From positions 1-64,000 of the forward strand of contig CAZUGO010000012.1 in NCBI GenBank assembly GCA_964619935.1: 64,000 bases of DNA, given 5' to 3'. The stretch is from CAZUGO01 sp964619935. GTDB taxonomy: Bacteria > Planctomycetota > Phycisphaerae > UBA1845 > CAIVHJ01. Position numbers and translations under genes: made by a program. Shown piece by piece: positions 18,301-27,505 of this stretch. The stretch's first letter is position 1; every line of letters begins with the position of its first letter. The notes beneath the pieces were generated by a model. It saw nothing but the letters and a program-made list of their open reading frames with translations, made no database searches and had not been told where the DNA came from.

Positions 18301-19446
18301 ATGACCCGACTGTACGCCATCCTGATCCTGGCCTGCCCGCCCGGAGGCGCGGCATTCGCTACAGAGACTTCGCCACCCGCCAGCGACCTGGTGCATGCCG
18401 CCGTCGCGCAACTGCGGGCCATGCAGGAGGCTGACGGGGCCTGGCCATACGAAGGCGTTTACCGCGTGGCCGGCCAAATCCCGGTGGGCTACCGCATCGG
18501 CGGAACGGCCCTGGCCTGCGAAGCACTGCTGGCTTCGGGCTGGCCTGACGATGCCGGCCGGGCGGCCTTCGATCGCGGAATCGACTTCATCCTCCAGGCC
18601 CTCAATGATCCGCTGATGGCTCCGAGCACCGAGAACCGTTACGACGTTCGGGTCTGGGGCCAGGCCTACGCCCTCGATCTGTTTTGCCGCCTCCGCACCC
18701 GGCAGCCCGCTGACCCGCGCGCCGCGGAACTGGATCGCTGGATCGGCACGCTCACCGCAACCTTGGTCGCCGAAGAACTCCCCGGCGGTGGCTGGAACTA
18801 CGCCAATCGCCGCCAGCATGCCGCGTTTGTCACTGCCCCGGTGTTGCAGGCTCTGCTGCGGGCCCGGGCGCGCGGCCAACCGGTCCCCGCTGACCTGCTG
18901 CAACGCGGCCGCGACGTGTTGCTGACCAGCCGCCTGCCGGATGGGGCCTTCCACTACAGCGGTGTGACCACCGACACGCGTCCCCGCAGCAGCCGGGCGA
19001 GCGACGCCGGATCAGCCGCGCGGTCACCGGTCTGCGAGGCCACCCTGATGCTGCTGGGTGCCGGCTCGACCGCCGGGCTCAGTCGCGCCTTGGACAACTT
19101 CCACCGCAACTGGCAGGCGCTGGAAACCCGTCGCAAGAAGACCGGCACGCACGCCCCACCACACGGCATCGCCCCGTATTACTTCTACTTCGGACACCGC
19201 TATGCGGCCCAGGTTATCGAGCTGCTGCCGCCGGCACAGCGGGCCGCCGAGCGCGCCCGACTGCTGGCCAGGATTCTGCAAACTCGCGATCCGGACGGAA
19301 CCTGGAACGACCGCGTGTTTGCACGCTCCCGCAACTACGGGACCGCCATGGTGGTCCTGGCCCTGCTGGAGGATCGTGCCGGGGCGCCCGCATCCGGCGA
19401 ACCGCCCGCGACGGCCCGCCCGAGCACCCCACAAGCAGCTCCTTGA
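18301..19446 (+). CDS. Exported alpha/alpha-toroid (prenyltransferase/squalene-oxidase repeat-like) protein
   Basis: A 381-residue protein with a signal-like N-terminus (LYAILILACPPGGAAFA). The rest is helical with repeated glycine/aromatic turns: GAWPYEG, GGGWNYAN, GAFHYSG and GTWNDRV, the pattern of terpene-cyclase/prenyltransferase toroids. No DxDD or DxD-type catalytic motif is seen, so cyclase activity is not supported; such proteins in planctomycetes are unassigned. It starts 12 nt after the SDR gene and ends 12 nt before truA, so it is inside a plus-strand operon. Confidence 0.65.
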   Translation: MTRLYAILILACPPGGAAFATETSPPASDLVHAAVAQLRAMQEADGAWPYEGVYRVAGQIPVGYRIGGTALACEALLASGWPDDAGRAAFDRGIDFILQALNDPLMAPSTENRYDVRVWGQAYALDLFCRLRTRQPADPRAAELDRWIGTLTATLVAEELPGGGWNYANRRQHAAFVTAPVLQALLRARARGQPVPADLLQRGRDVLLTSRLPDGAFHYSGVTTDTRPRSSRASDAGSAARSPVCEATLMLLGAGSTAGLSRALDNFHRNWQALETRRKKTGTHAPPHGIAPYYFYFGHRYAAQVIELLPPAQRAAERARLLARILQTRDPDGTWNDRVFARSRNYGTAMVVLALLEDRAGAPASGEPPATARPSTPQAAP

Positions 19447-19458
19447 GATCAGCCGGCC

Positions 19459-20247
19459 ATGCGCAACATCAAAATGGTGCTGGCATACGACGGAACGGAA
19501 TACCACGGCTGGCAGGCTCAGCCCGGCCAGCGAACCGTTCAGGAGGTCTTGCAAAGCCGCCTGCAGCGCGTGCTGCGGCACCCGGTGTCGCTGATCGCCA
19601 GCGGGCGGACCGATGCCGGGGTTCATGCCGCCGGGCAGGTGGTGAATTTCAGAACCACCAGTGCCCTGACCGGCGCGCAGTTGAAACACAGCCTCGGCAA
19701 TCGGCTGGCGGCCGACCTGGCGATCCTGCGCATCCGCGAGGTTCCTGACGGCTTCCACGCCACCCGCACCGCCCTCAGCAAGCTGTACTGCTACCGGATC
19801 TGCACCGATCGCAACGGCCCCGTGGCGGCTCGAACCCAGCGCTACGTCTATCACCACCACCGCCCGCTGGATGTGGACGCCATCCGCTGCGCCGCTCGCC
19901 ACTTCCTGGGCACCCATGACTTTCGGGCCATGGCCGCGCTGGGCGCACCGCGCCTCAGCTACGAACGGACCATCCTCGGTTGTGAGGTGGTTCAATACGG
20001 ACGTGAGCTTCACGTTCGGATCGAGGGCACCGGATTCTTGTACCGGCAGGTCCGCAACATGGTGGGAACGCTGCTCGATATCGGCAGCGCTCGCCGAATG
20101 CCCGATTGCATTCCCGGGATTCTGGAGTCCAAGGATCGCAGCCGCGCCGGTCCGACCGCGCCGGCGCACGGCTTGTCGCTGGAGTGGGTGCGGTACCCGC
20201 CCGATGCCCTCATCCCGGATGCCCCCCGATGCGTATCTGCCATGTAA
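19459..20247 (+). CDS. truA: tRNA pseudouridine(38-40) synthase TruA
   Basis: Makes pseudouridine in the anticodon stem-loop of tRNAs. The catalytic Asp is in ASGRTDAGVHAAGQV; the N-terminal YDGTEYHGWQ and the C-terminal GTGFLYRQVRNMVG are family hallmarks. Length (262) is normal. The last 19 nt overlap the start of the glycosyltransferase gene, which points to translational coupling. Confidence 0.95.
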   Translation: MRNIKMVLAYDGTEYHGWQAQPGQRTVQEVLQSRLQRVLRHPVSLIASGRTDAGVHAAGQVVNFRTTSALTGAQLKHSLGNRLAADLAILRIREVPDGFHATRTALSKLYCYRICTDRNGPVAARTQRYVYHHHRPLDVDAIRCAARHFLGTHDFRAMAALGAPRLSYERTILGCEVVQYGRELHVRIEGTGFLYRQVRNMVGTLLDIGSARRMPDCIPGILESKDRSRAGPTAPAHGLSLEWVRYPPDALIPDAPRCVSAM

Positions 20248-21449
20248 TCACCCGCCTGATCATCGGTGGGGCCCAGGAAAACACGGTGCTGACCTGCGCG
20301 GGGCTGCACGACGCCGGGCATGCCGTGCTGCTCCTGGCCGGCCCCGACAGCGGACCGGAGGGCAGCCTGTGGGAGCAGGCCCGCTCCGGAGGCTACGACA
20401 CGGCGGTGATTCCGGCCTTGCACCGCGAGATCCGCCCCCTCGATGACCTGCGGGCTTTCAGCCAGCTCGCCGAATGCTACCGCCGCTTTGCGCCCGACAT
20501 CATCCACACCCACAGCAGCAAGGCCGGGATCCTGGGGCGCTGGGCGGCCCGGCAATGCCCGGCGGCCACCGTGGTGCACACCATCCACGGCATGAGCTTC
20601 AACCGCACCCAGTCCGCCCTGCGCCGCGGGCTCTATCGCTGGCTGGAGTGCGAGGCGGCGGGGTCCACGACTCACCTGGTCACCGTGGCCCAGGCCATGA
20701 CCCGCCAGGCCGTGGCCGCCGGCATTGCCCCGCCGGACCGATTCACCACCGTCTATTCCGGAATGGACACCGCCGGGTTCGCACCCGACCCCCGCATCCG
20801 CGACGCCGTGCGCCGCGAATGGCAAGTCGGCCCGGAGCAGACCGTCATCGGCACGGTCGCCCGCATGTTTCGCAACAAGGGGTATGAGCAACTGCTTCCG
20901 GCCGCAGCAGCCCTGGCCGCCGCACACCCGCAAGTGCGGTTCATCTGGATTGGAGACGGCCGCGATCGCCCGCGTTACGAACGCCGCTTGCGCGACCTGC
21001 ATCTCGATCAGCGAGTGACCCTCGACGGTCTGCAGCAACCCCAGGACGTCGCCCGCAAGATGCAAGGCTTCGACCTGCTGGTGCACTGCTCACAATGGGA
21101 AGGCCTGCCGCGCACCGTCGTCCAGGCCTTGCTCCTGGAAGTTCCTGCGGTCGGCTTTGACATCGATGGCGCGCCCGAAGTGCTGCATGACGGTCGCACC
21201 GGCCGGCGAGTGCCGTTGAACGACATCGCGGCCCTGGTCCAGGCCGTGAGCGATCTGGTAGCCGACCCCCCGCAACGCCGGGCCATGGGCCAAGCCGGAC
21301 GGCGGCTGTGCCTGCAACGCTTCGATCATCGGGCGATGGTGCGGCAACTGGACGCGTTGTATCGCCGGCTGCACCACCCCAGCAGTAGGTGGTCAACCCC
21401 AGGCCCACCTGGGCATGATCAAAATGGTACCACCACACATCCCAAATGA
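20229..21449 (+). CDS. GT4-family glycosyltransferase
   Basis: A 406-residue GT-B enzyme that should transfer a sugar from a nucleotide sugar, probably to an envelope glycan or lipid. The N-terminal domain begins VITRLIIGGAQENT; the C-terminal domain has IGTVARMFRNKGYEQLL and the donor-site region HCSQWEGLPRTVVQALLLEVPAVGFDIDG with the EGLP turn. The ATG overlaps truA by 19 nt. The last residues (HDQNGTTTHPK) are encoded by the first units of the 22-bp repeat array, so the native end may have been changed by that array. Confidence 0.88.
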   Translation: MRICHVITRLIIGGAQENTVLTCAGLHDAGHAVLLLAGPDSGPEGSLWEQARSGGYDTAVIPALHREIRPLDDLRAFSQLAECYRRFAPDIIHTHSSKAGILGRWAARQCPAATVVHTIHGMSFNRTQSALRRGLYRWLECEAAGSTTHLVTVAQAMTRQAVAAGIAPPDRFTTVYSGMDTAGFAPDPRIRDAVRREWQVGPEQTVIGTVARMFRNKGYEQLLPAAAALAAAHPQVRFIWIGDGRDRPRYERRLRDLHLDQRVTLDGLQQPQDVARKMQGFDLLVHCSQWEGLPRTVVQALLLEVPAVGFDIDGAPEVLHDGRTGRRVPLNDIAALVQAVSDLVADPPQRRAMGQAGRRLCLQRFDHRAMVRQLDALYRRLHHPSSRWSTPGPPGHDQNGTTTHPK

Positions 21450-21553
21450 AGATACCGTTTATATAAAATGGTACCACCATTTGAATCAAATGGTACCATG
21501 ATTTGATCATTCTGGTACCATCATTTGAATAAAATGGTACCACCATTTTTTCT
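21422..21553. repeat. AT-rich array of six 22-bp tandem repeats with GGTACC cores
   Basis: Six units of exactly 22 bp start at 21422, 21444, 21466, 21488, 21510 and 21532. GGTACC recurs at 21426, 21470, 21492, 21514 and 21536; the second unit is degenerate (GATACC). The best units contain a 7-bp inverted repeat around a 3-bp spacer: AAATGGT-ACC-ACCATTT. The last unit runs into TTTTTT, so it could also act as a terminator hairpin. The unit is near 36% GC in a GC-rich region. The spacing of two helical turns resembles iterons or operator arrays. The glycosyltransferase stop codon lies in unit 2. Confidence 0.9.
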
Positions 21554-21588
21554 GAAAACCCAGGCTCCCCACGGTGCGTGGTCGGCGG

Positions 21589-21945
21589 TCAATCCGTAGC
21601 CGGCCGCCGCGGCAAACGCTCCCACAGGGCTAACGCATTGCCGCACATCACTATCGCCGGCAGGAACAAGGCGCTCAGCATGGGAACGGCGCCCAATGTG
21701 GCCCAGCGATAGGCCATCCCGCCCAGCAGCAGGAATCCAATAATGACCGACACCGCCATGGAGGCCCGCCAGCCCTTGAAGTTGCCAACCGCCAGCAGCA
21801 CCAGGACGGCAGCCCCCAGCCAGACCGCGTGACTGCCGCCCCACCACCCATGCAGCAGGATCGCGGCGGCAAACATCAAGTTGCTGAGATACGACAGCGG
21901 AACCCGCGGGTGAGTCCGTCGGAATGCCGGCCGGGAAGGTGCCAT
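21589..21945 (-). CDS. Small integral membrane protein of unknown function
   Basis: A 118-residue protein with four likely membrane helices: LMFAAAILLHGWWG, AVWLGAAVLVLLAVG, SMAVSVIIGFLLLGGMAY and VPMLSALFLPAIVMCGNAL. The head and tail are basic. It is convergent with the glycosyltransferase gene, the repeat array lying between them. No family is recognised. Confidence 0.6.
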   Translation of the reverse strand: MAPSRPAFRRTHPRVPLSYLSNLMFAAAILLHGWWGGSHAVWLGAAVLVLLAVGNFKGWRASMAVSVIIGFLLLGGMAYRWATLGAVPMLSALFLPAIVMCGNALALWERLPRRPATD

Positions 21946-22060
21946 CCGTCCCAGGTCGGCCGGAATGGGCCGGAGGTTGAACTACGCCGCGGGGGCCCAG
22001 GCGGCTGCAGGCGTAATCGGACCATGCGGTGCGGTGCGCGGCCGGGGTCTCAAGGAGCGA

Positions 22061-22432
22061 TCAAGCCGCTTGTTTGGAAGTGTTGGCGTCGCGTGCCAGG
22101 GCCACAATGGCGTCAAACGCCGCCGAATCATGAATCGCCAACTCACTGAGCATCTTGCGATTCAGGGTGATGCTCGCGGCTTTGCAGCCGGCGACGAAGC
22201 GGCTGTAAGAGATCCCGCGCTCGGCACAGGCCGCAGACAGGCGGGTGATCCATAAACTGCGGAACTCACGCTTGCGGCGGCGGCGATCGCGATAGGCATT
22301 GCGGCCGGCCCGCAACAAGGTCTCGAGCGCGAGGCGGTAACGGTTCTTGCGCGGACCGCGGTACCCTTTGGTCGCGCGGAACAACCTGACTTTCTTGCGA
22401 TGGGTGGCGGCGCCTGAAGTTGCTCGAGGCAT
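22061..22432 (-). CDS. rplT: 50S ribosomal protein bL20
   Basis: A 123-residue RNA-binding large-subunit protein needed early in assembly. The start is ATHRKKVRLFRATKGYRGPR followed by the helical LWITRLSAACAERGISYSRF, both diagnostic. It lies 15 nt after rpmI. In many bacteria bL20 represses the infC-rpmI-rplT operon; infC is not present here, so the operon is split or infC is elsewhere. Confidence 0.97.
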   Translation of the reverse strand: MPRATSGAATHRKKVRLFRATKGYRGPRKNRYRLALETLLRAGRNAYRDRRRRKREFRSLWITRLSAACAERGISYSRFVAGCKAASITLNRKMLSELAIHDSAAFDAIVALARDANTSKQAA

Positions 22433-22447
22433 GGGGAGTCGCTCCGG

Positions 22448-22648
22448 TTACAGACCCAATGCTACGCGCGTTCTGGCGGCATCGCGAGGTTGCATGATCA
22501 CCATTCGGCTGACACGGCGGCCGCGTTTTCCGCTCTTGCCGCTCATCAGGTGTCCGCCGAAGGAGGCCTTCCGCTTGACCTTGCCGTTGGCGGAAACCCG
22601 CACCCGCTTGGCCAGGCCCTTGTGGGTCTTGAACTTGTTCTTTGTCAT
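22448..22648 (-). CDS. rpmI: 50S ribosomal protein bL35
   Basis: A 66-residue basic ribosomal protein beginning NKFKTHKGLAKRVRVSANGK with the usual KRKASFGGHLMSGKSGKRGRR stretch. The ATG at 22648 matches the normal bL35 N-terminus. It precedes rplT on the same strand. It is divergent from def across 185 bp, which should hold both promoters. Confidence 0.96.
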   Translation of the reverse strand: MTKNKFKTHKGLAKRVRVSANGKVKRKASFGGHLMSGKSGKRGRRVSRMVIMQPRDAARTRVALGL

Positions 22649-22833
22649 GGGCCAAAGTCGTCCAACAGATACACTCAGAATCGCGTTATCATACACGAAA
22701 GCCCCGGTCGATCAAGACGCTGTCGCGATAATTGCCGGGCGCCCGGACCGGCCCGCGCGGCCCCATGACCGGACACCCGGGATCGCCTGTTAGTCGATTG
22801 CAAATCTGGAGTTACGGACTAGAATCCAGGCGT

Positions 22834-23355
22834 ATGACGAGCGACCCGCCCAGGCCTTTGCAGTTGGTGCGATACCCGGATCCCCGGCTTCGACAGGTCT
22901 GCGAACCCGTTACTGCCTTCGACAGTGCCCTTTGCGACCTGATCGACCGCATGCTGGCATTGATGAAGCAGAGCAACGGCATCGGCTTGGCCGGCCCACA
23001 GGTCGGCGTGATGCGGCGGTTGTTCGTGTGCAATTACAGCGGCGAAGCCGGCAATGATCTGGTGGTGATCAACCCGGCGCTGTCGGACTTGGTCGAATCG
23101 GTGCGCGCCGATGAGGGCTGCCTGAGCATTCCGGAGGTCACCGTCGCGGTCGCGCGTGCCCGGCAGGCTCGCTTGCGGGCCCAGGACGTTCATGGGGCTT
23201 GGTTTGACATGCCCGTGGAGGACCTTCTGGCCCGGGTGTGCCAGCACGAGAACGATCACCTCAACGGCAGGTTGATCCTGGACTACATGGACGACACCGC
23301 CCGCTTGGCCAATCGGCGGGCCTTGAAACACCTGGAAGACCGCTTCCAAAGGTAA
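22834..23355 (+). CDS. def: Peptide deformylase
   Basis: Removes the formyl group from the N-terminal Met of new proteins. All three family motifs are visible: GIGLAGPQVG, EGCLSIPE (Cys metal ligand) and QHENDHLNG (HExxH with both His ligands). Motif 1 has LAGPQ in place of the usual LAAPQ. Length is 173. The ATG at 22834 is the one that fits the family N-terminus. fmt follows 87 nt downstream, the common pairing. Confidence 0.95.
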   Translation: MTSDPPRPLQLVRYPDPRLRQVCEPVTAFDSALCDLIDRMLALMKQSNGIGLAGPQVGVMRRLFVCNYSGEAGNDLVVINPALSDLVESVRADEGCLSIPEVTVAVARARQARLRAQDVHGAWFDMPVEDLLARVCQHENDHLNGRLILDYMDDTARLANRRALKHLEDRFQR

Positions 23356-23442
23356 GCGCCGACCCACCCGACCGGGTCTTCGTCGGGTGCGGGCCCGGCG
23401 CTGGCGGCCCATCGGAGCTGCGGCCGCAGCAGAGGTCACCGA

Positions 23443-24405
23443 ATGCGAATCCTCTTTTTCGGGTCCGGAGCGTTCAGTGTCCCCACATTGCGCAACCTGG
23501 AGCAGAACCACCAAATCGTGCGGGTCGTGACCCAGCCGGATCGACCCGGCGGCCGCGGCCGCCAGCCGATCGCCACCCCGGCGCGGGCCATGGCCGAGGA
23601 ACTGGGGCTGGCGGTGCTGCCGACCGCCGACGTGAACGCCCCCGAAACCGCCGCCGAGTTGCTCGCCGAACGTGCAGACCTCGGTGTGGTCCTGGCGTTT
23701 GGGCAGAAGATCGGACCGCAATTGCTCCACGAGATCGCCGGCGGCTGCATCAACGCCCACGGGTCGCTGCTGCCCGCCTATCGGGGGGCCGCCCCGGTGC
23801 ACTGGGCGATCATTCGCGGCGAGCGCCGAACCGGCGTGACGGTCTTCAAGCTGGTTCAGCGGATGGACGCCGGCCCGATCCTGGCAAGTCGCTGGACATA
23901 CATCAAGCCGGAAGAAACCACCAGCGAGCTGCACGATCGTCTGGCCGCCATCGCCGTCGACGCCGTCCGGGCGGCGCTGGAGTGCTATGCCGCGGACCCC
24001 AACCCGGCCGGCGCGCCCCAGGATGAAACGGCGGCAACCGCCGCGCCCAAGCTCACCAAGGAAGACGGGGTGCTCGACTTTTCGCGCCCGGCGAGCGAAC
24101 TGGCCAGCCGGATTTGCGGCCTGTGGTCCTGGCCCGCGGCACGCTGCCTGTGGGTATCGGCGGCCGATGGCCGCCGGCAGGAAATCGCGCTGGCCAGGGC
24201 CCGGGTGGCCGAAGGGCTGCCCCCGGCGACGCCGGCGGGACAGCTTGACGACCGCCTGCATCTCGCCACCGGTGACGGCATGCTGGAGATCCTCGAACTC
24301 AAACCGGCGGGCGGAACCTTGATGACCTGGCCCCAGTTTGTGAACGGTCGCCGGGTGCGCCCCGGCGACCGGTTTGAATCCGTGGTCCTCGATCGATTGC
24401 CCTGA
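23443..24405 (+). CDS. fmt: Methionyl-tRNA formyltransferase
   Basis: Formylates initiator Met-tRNA using 10-formyl-tetrahydrofolate. The catalytic region INAHGSLLPAYRGAAPVHWAI holds the Asn-His pair and SLLPxYRG signature; the N-terminus MRILFFGSGAFSVPTL and the linker KLTKEDGVLDF are also typical. Length is 320, as in the family. It is paired with def. Confidence 0.96.
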   Translation: MRILFFGSGAFSVPTLRNLEQNHQIVRVVTQPDRPGGRGRQPIATPARAMAEELGLAVLPTADVNAPETAAELLAERADLGVVLAFGQKIGPQLLHEIAGGCINAHGSLLPAYRGAAPVHWAIIRGERRTGVTVFKLVQRMDAGPILASRWTYIKPEETTSELHDRLAAIAVDAVRAALECYAADPNPAGAPQDETAATAAPKLTKEDGVLDFSRPASELASRICGLWSWPAARCLWVSAADGRRQEIALARARVAEGLPPATPAGQLDDRLHLATGDGMLEILELKPAGGTLMTWPQFVNGRRVRPGDRFESVVLDRLP

Positions 24406-24452
24406 GCAATCATTCCGCGCTTGCGGCCATTGGGCTGCAAGGCGGGCGGGGC

Positions 24453-26402
24453 CTACGGCGGGCGGAGCCCCCCTTGCGGGCCCGGCGACCGCCGCCGCCC
24501 GGTGACCCACCAGCACAACACCAGCACGGCATAGAGCGTATCGGCGCACTCGATGCGACGGTCACAGTGGTCCCGGTACAGGCCCATGACGCCGTCGAAG
24601 TCCAGCGGCGGAAGCTCCTGCACGACCTTCCGCGAGACTGTCGACAGGAATACGTCGCGCCATTGCGCTCGTAGAAACTCACCGACCGGCAATTCAAAGC
24701 CCATCTTGCGGCGTTTCAGAACTTGCGGCGGCAAGGCGCCCCGATAGGCGTCGACCAGCAAGCGCTTCCGGTGGGCACCGGCGATCTTGAATTCCGATGG
24801 CAGGCTCACCGCCAGCGAGACGACGGCCGGATCGAGCATGGGCACGCGGACCTCCAGCCCGCACGCCATGCTGGCGAGATCGACCTTGGTGAGCATGTCG
24901 GCGGGGAGCTGATATTGCAGATCGGTCATGAGGATCTGGTTCAGCGGGTCGTCCGACCAGGCCTCCAGAAGGCCGCGGTCCACGCCGGCGGCCACCCGGT
25001 CGAGTTCCGCGTCGGGCGGCGGCAGCAACCCGTGGGGATCCAGCAGCCGCTCCGTCTCGGCATCGGTGATCCGTGACCACGCCCAATGCCGTTGCAGCGG
25101 AGCGGTCCCAGCGGTGCGCAGCAGCTTGCGGATTTGCCGCAGCAGGTCCTCGATGGAATTCGATTTTGAAACCGGCAGGGCCCGCAGCAGCGGTTCGCAC
25201 AACCGCTGGCGGATACCGCGGGGCAGGCGCAGGAAGGCCTCCAGGTAGCGATGGCCCAGGTAGCGCCGGTATCCGCCGAACAGCTCGTCAGCGCCGTCGC
25301 CACTGAGGGCCACGGTCACCGTACCCCGGGCGTGGCGGCTGAGCAGTACGGTCGGGATCAACGAAGCATCGGCGAACGGCTCTGACAGACCGTCCAGCAC
25401 GCTGGGGAGCTGGTCCAGCACTTCCTGCCCGGTGAGCGCCAGCGGGTGGTGCTCGGTGCCCAGGTACTCGGCGACTTGCCGGGCGTAGCGAGACTCATCG
25501 TACTGCGGCTGGTCGGCGAAGCCGACCGAGAAGGTCCGGACGCCGGCCCCGCGATCTTCGGCCAGGTGCCGAACCACGATCGACGAGTCCAGGCCGCCGG
25601 AAAGGAAGGCGCCGATGGGCACGTCGGCCACTTCCCTGGCCCGAACGCTGCGCCGCAGGCGGTCGCGCACCGCCCGGCAGGCCTCGGGATAGGACAACCG
25701 GCTCAAGTCTGGATCAATCGTGGGGCGGTAATAGCGCTGCGGGGCCCTGCTGCCGCGGGCATCAAAGTGCAGCAGGTGGCCGGGTGGCAATCGCCGGCAG
25801 TCGCGATAGATGGTCCGCGGCTGGGCGATGTAACCAAAGCGCAGGTAATGCCCCAGGCCCTCGGCACACAACTCCGCAGAATCGGCCAGCAGCGCCAGCG
25901 CCGACATCTCGCTCCCGAACACCAGCCGATCAGGTTCCGCGGCGTACAGCAGCGGCTTGATGCCGAAGCGGTCACGAACCAACACGCCGCGGCCCCGGTC
26001 GGCGTCGAACAGACACAGGGCCCACATTCCGTTGAGGCGCTCGAACAGGCCGTCGCCCCACTCTGCATATCCGCAGAGCAACACTTCGGTGTCGGACTGG
26101 GTGCGGAAGTGGTGCCCGCGGTGGGCCAGATCCTCGTGGAGTTCACGGTAGTTGTAGATTTCGCCGTTGAAGACGATGACCCGCCGGCCGGCGGCGTCGC
26201 ACATCGGCTGCCGCCCGGCCGGGCCTGGATCGATGACCGCGAGCCGAGTGTGCGCCAGGCCGACCCGCGGATCTCCACCCTCACTGAGCCAGACCCCGCG
26301 ATCATCGGGTCCGCGGTGTGCCAGCCGCCGGCAGGCATGTTGCAACAGTTCATGATCGATCGGGCGGCCCCGAAAATCGATGCAGCCGGCAATTCCACAC
26401 AT
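24453..26402 (-). CDS. asnB: Asparagine synthase (glutamine-hydrolysing)
   Basis: A 649-residue two-domain enzyme. The glutaminase domain begins MCGIAGCIDF with the nucleophile Cys2 and has LAHRGPDDRGVW. The synthetase domain has the ATP pyrophosphatase loop SGGLDSSIVVRHL. It could make asparagine or act on glycan or peptide precursors, as many AsnB paralogs do; no glycan genes are adjacent, so asparagine supply is as likely. It is divergent from the FHA gene and convergent with fmt. Confidence 0.92.
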   Translation of the reverse strand: MCGIAGCIDFRGRPIDHELLQHACRRLAHRGPDDRGVWLSEGGDPRVGLAHTRLAVIDPGPAGRQPMCDAAGRRVIVFNGEIYNYRELHEDLAHRGHHFRTQSDTEVLLCGYAEWGDGLFERLNGMWALCLFDADRGRGVLVRDRFGIKPLLYAAEPDRLVFGSEMSALALLADSAELCAEGLGHYLRFGYIAQPRTIYRDCRRLPPGHLLHFDARGSRAPQRYYRPTIDPDLSRLSYPEACRAVRDRLRRSVRAREVADVPIGAFLSGGLDSSIVVRHLAEDRGAGVRTFSVGFADQPQYDESRYARQVAEYLGTEHHPLALTGQEVLDQLPSVLDGLSEPFADASLIPTVLLSRHARGTVTVALSGDGADELFGGYRRYLGHRYLEAFLRLPRGIRQRLCEPLLRALPVSKSNSIEDLLRQIRKLLRTAGTAPLQRHWAWSRITDAETERLLDPHGLLPPPDAELDRVAAGVDRGLLEAWSDDPLNQILMTDLQYQLPADMLTKVDLASMACGLEVRVPMLDPAVVSLAVSLPSEFKIAGAHRKRLLVDAYRGALPPQVLKRRKMGFELPVGEFLRAQWRDVFLSTVSRKVVQELPPLDFDGVMGLYRDHCDRRIECADTLYAVLVLCWWVTGRRRSPGPQGGLRPP

Positions 26403-26608
26403 GCGCTGATTGTTCGTGGAAGCCCGCCGAATTGCAAGACGCCGCCCACCCCAATGCCGCCGCTGGCCCGGTGATCACCGCACGCTGGCCTCCCGTCGGC
26501 CCCTTGCTCAATGGCGCCGCCACAGCTAGAATGACCGCGACCCGAATGCGATGGTTGCCCCGCGGGGCGGTTCGTCCCGAACACCTCAAACATCGAGCAT
26601 TGCCTCCC

Positions 26609-27139
26609 ATGGAAGTGCTGTTTGTCATGTTCAAAGACAACGGAGACCGCAAGGACTTCTCCGTGCGCAACCAGAGTACCATCGTCGGTCGCCAGGAGGA
26701 CTGCGACATCCGCATTCCGCTGCCTGAAGTCTCGCGCCAGCATGCCGAGATCACCATTACCCGCCAGGGGGTCCTGGTGAAGGACCTGGGCAGCTCCAAC
26801 GGCACCTACGTCAACAACCGGCGGGTCAAGCAGAAACAGCTGGAACCCGGCGATCACCTGGTGATCGGCCCGGTGGTGTTTACCGTCCAGATCGACGGCA
26901 GCCCCCTGGAAATCCGGCCGGTCAAGACCAAGCTCCGTCGCCAGTCGGTGTTCAGCCCGGAAGACGACCTGGCCGCCGGTCTGGGCAAGGACGTTGCCGA
27001 CGACCTCTCCGGCTCCAAGACCCGCAGTGCCGACAGCGAGATCCTCGAAGCCCTGGAGGCGTCCTCGGACAGCGGTCTGAACATCGAAATCGACGAACTC
27101 GACCTGGGTGATTCGGCCATCGCCGGCGACAAGCCGTAA
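26609..27139 (+). CDS. FHA-domain protein
   Basis: A 176-residue cytoplasmic protein with one forkhead-associated domain: STIVGRQEDCDIRIP, the core VSRQHAEI and DLGSSNGTYVNNRRV, residues about 20-85. Those Arg, Ser, His and Asn residues bind phosphothreonine, so it should read Ser/Thr kinase signals. The C-terminal half is acidic and probably disordered (SKTRSADSEILEALEASSDS). No kinase is adjacent. The start is the ATG just before the first FHA strand. Confidence 0.88.
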   Translation: MEVLFVMFKDNGDRKDFSVRNQSTIVGRQEDCDIRIPLPEVSRQHAEITITRQGVLVKDLGSSNGTYVNNRRVKQKQLEPGDHLVIGPVVFTVQIDGSPLEIRPVKTKLRRQSVFSPEDDLAAGLGKDVADDLSGSKTRSADSEILEALEASSDSGLNIEIDELDLGDSAIAGDKP

Positions 27140-27505
27140 CCGCCACACCGCAACGGGTGCCGCGAATTTTTCAGGATTCCTGAATCAGCAATTGCGACTT
27201 CGGGCGCCGGCGCCGGCCCGGATGTCCCGGCGACGCCGGATCCGCCAGACCGCCGGGTGAGCGCTCCGGCGCGCCCGGCCGGTGCCTTGACACTTTGCCC
27301 GCAGGCAGTTACGCTGACTCGCTCGACTTGCGGATGCCTTTGGGGCATGTCGGCACCGCTCGTGCCGGCTGTGGGCTTTTTACCTCGCGGCGACAAGCTC
27401 AGGCCACGCATCACGCACCGAACAGCCGCGACACCTCACGTGGGGCGTCGCACACCCGACAACCAAAGCGCCTGAGTTCGAGTGGGCAGCATACGCATCA
27501 CCGGA
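27140..27505. promoter_or_regulatory. Promoter and hairpin pair upstream of tRNA-Gln
   Basis: This 366-nt gap holds a good sigma-70-like promoter: TTGACA at 27287-27292, 17-nt spacer, TACGCT at 27310-27315. About 20 nt past it lie two hairpins: ATGCC/GGCAT (27334-27348) and CGGCAC/GTGCCG (27351-27367), followed shortly by GGGCTTTTTA (to 27382). That could be an attenuator or the end of a short RNA. The tRNA and glmU follow. No coding frame in the gap looks real. Confidence 0.45.

Noticed and set aside
20941..21546. A minus-strand protein rich in Tyr and Trp over the repeat array
   Set aside because: It is only a translation of the 22-bp repeats running into the shadow of the glycosyltransferase.
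21422..21553. CRISPR array
   Set aside because: The repeats are directly adjacent without unique spacers and no cas gene is present.
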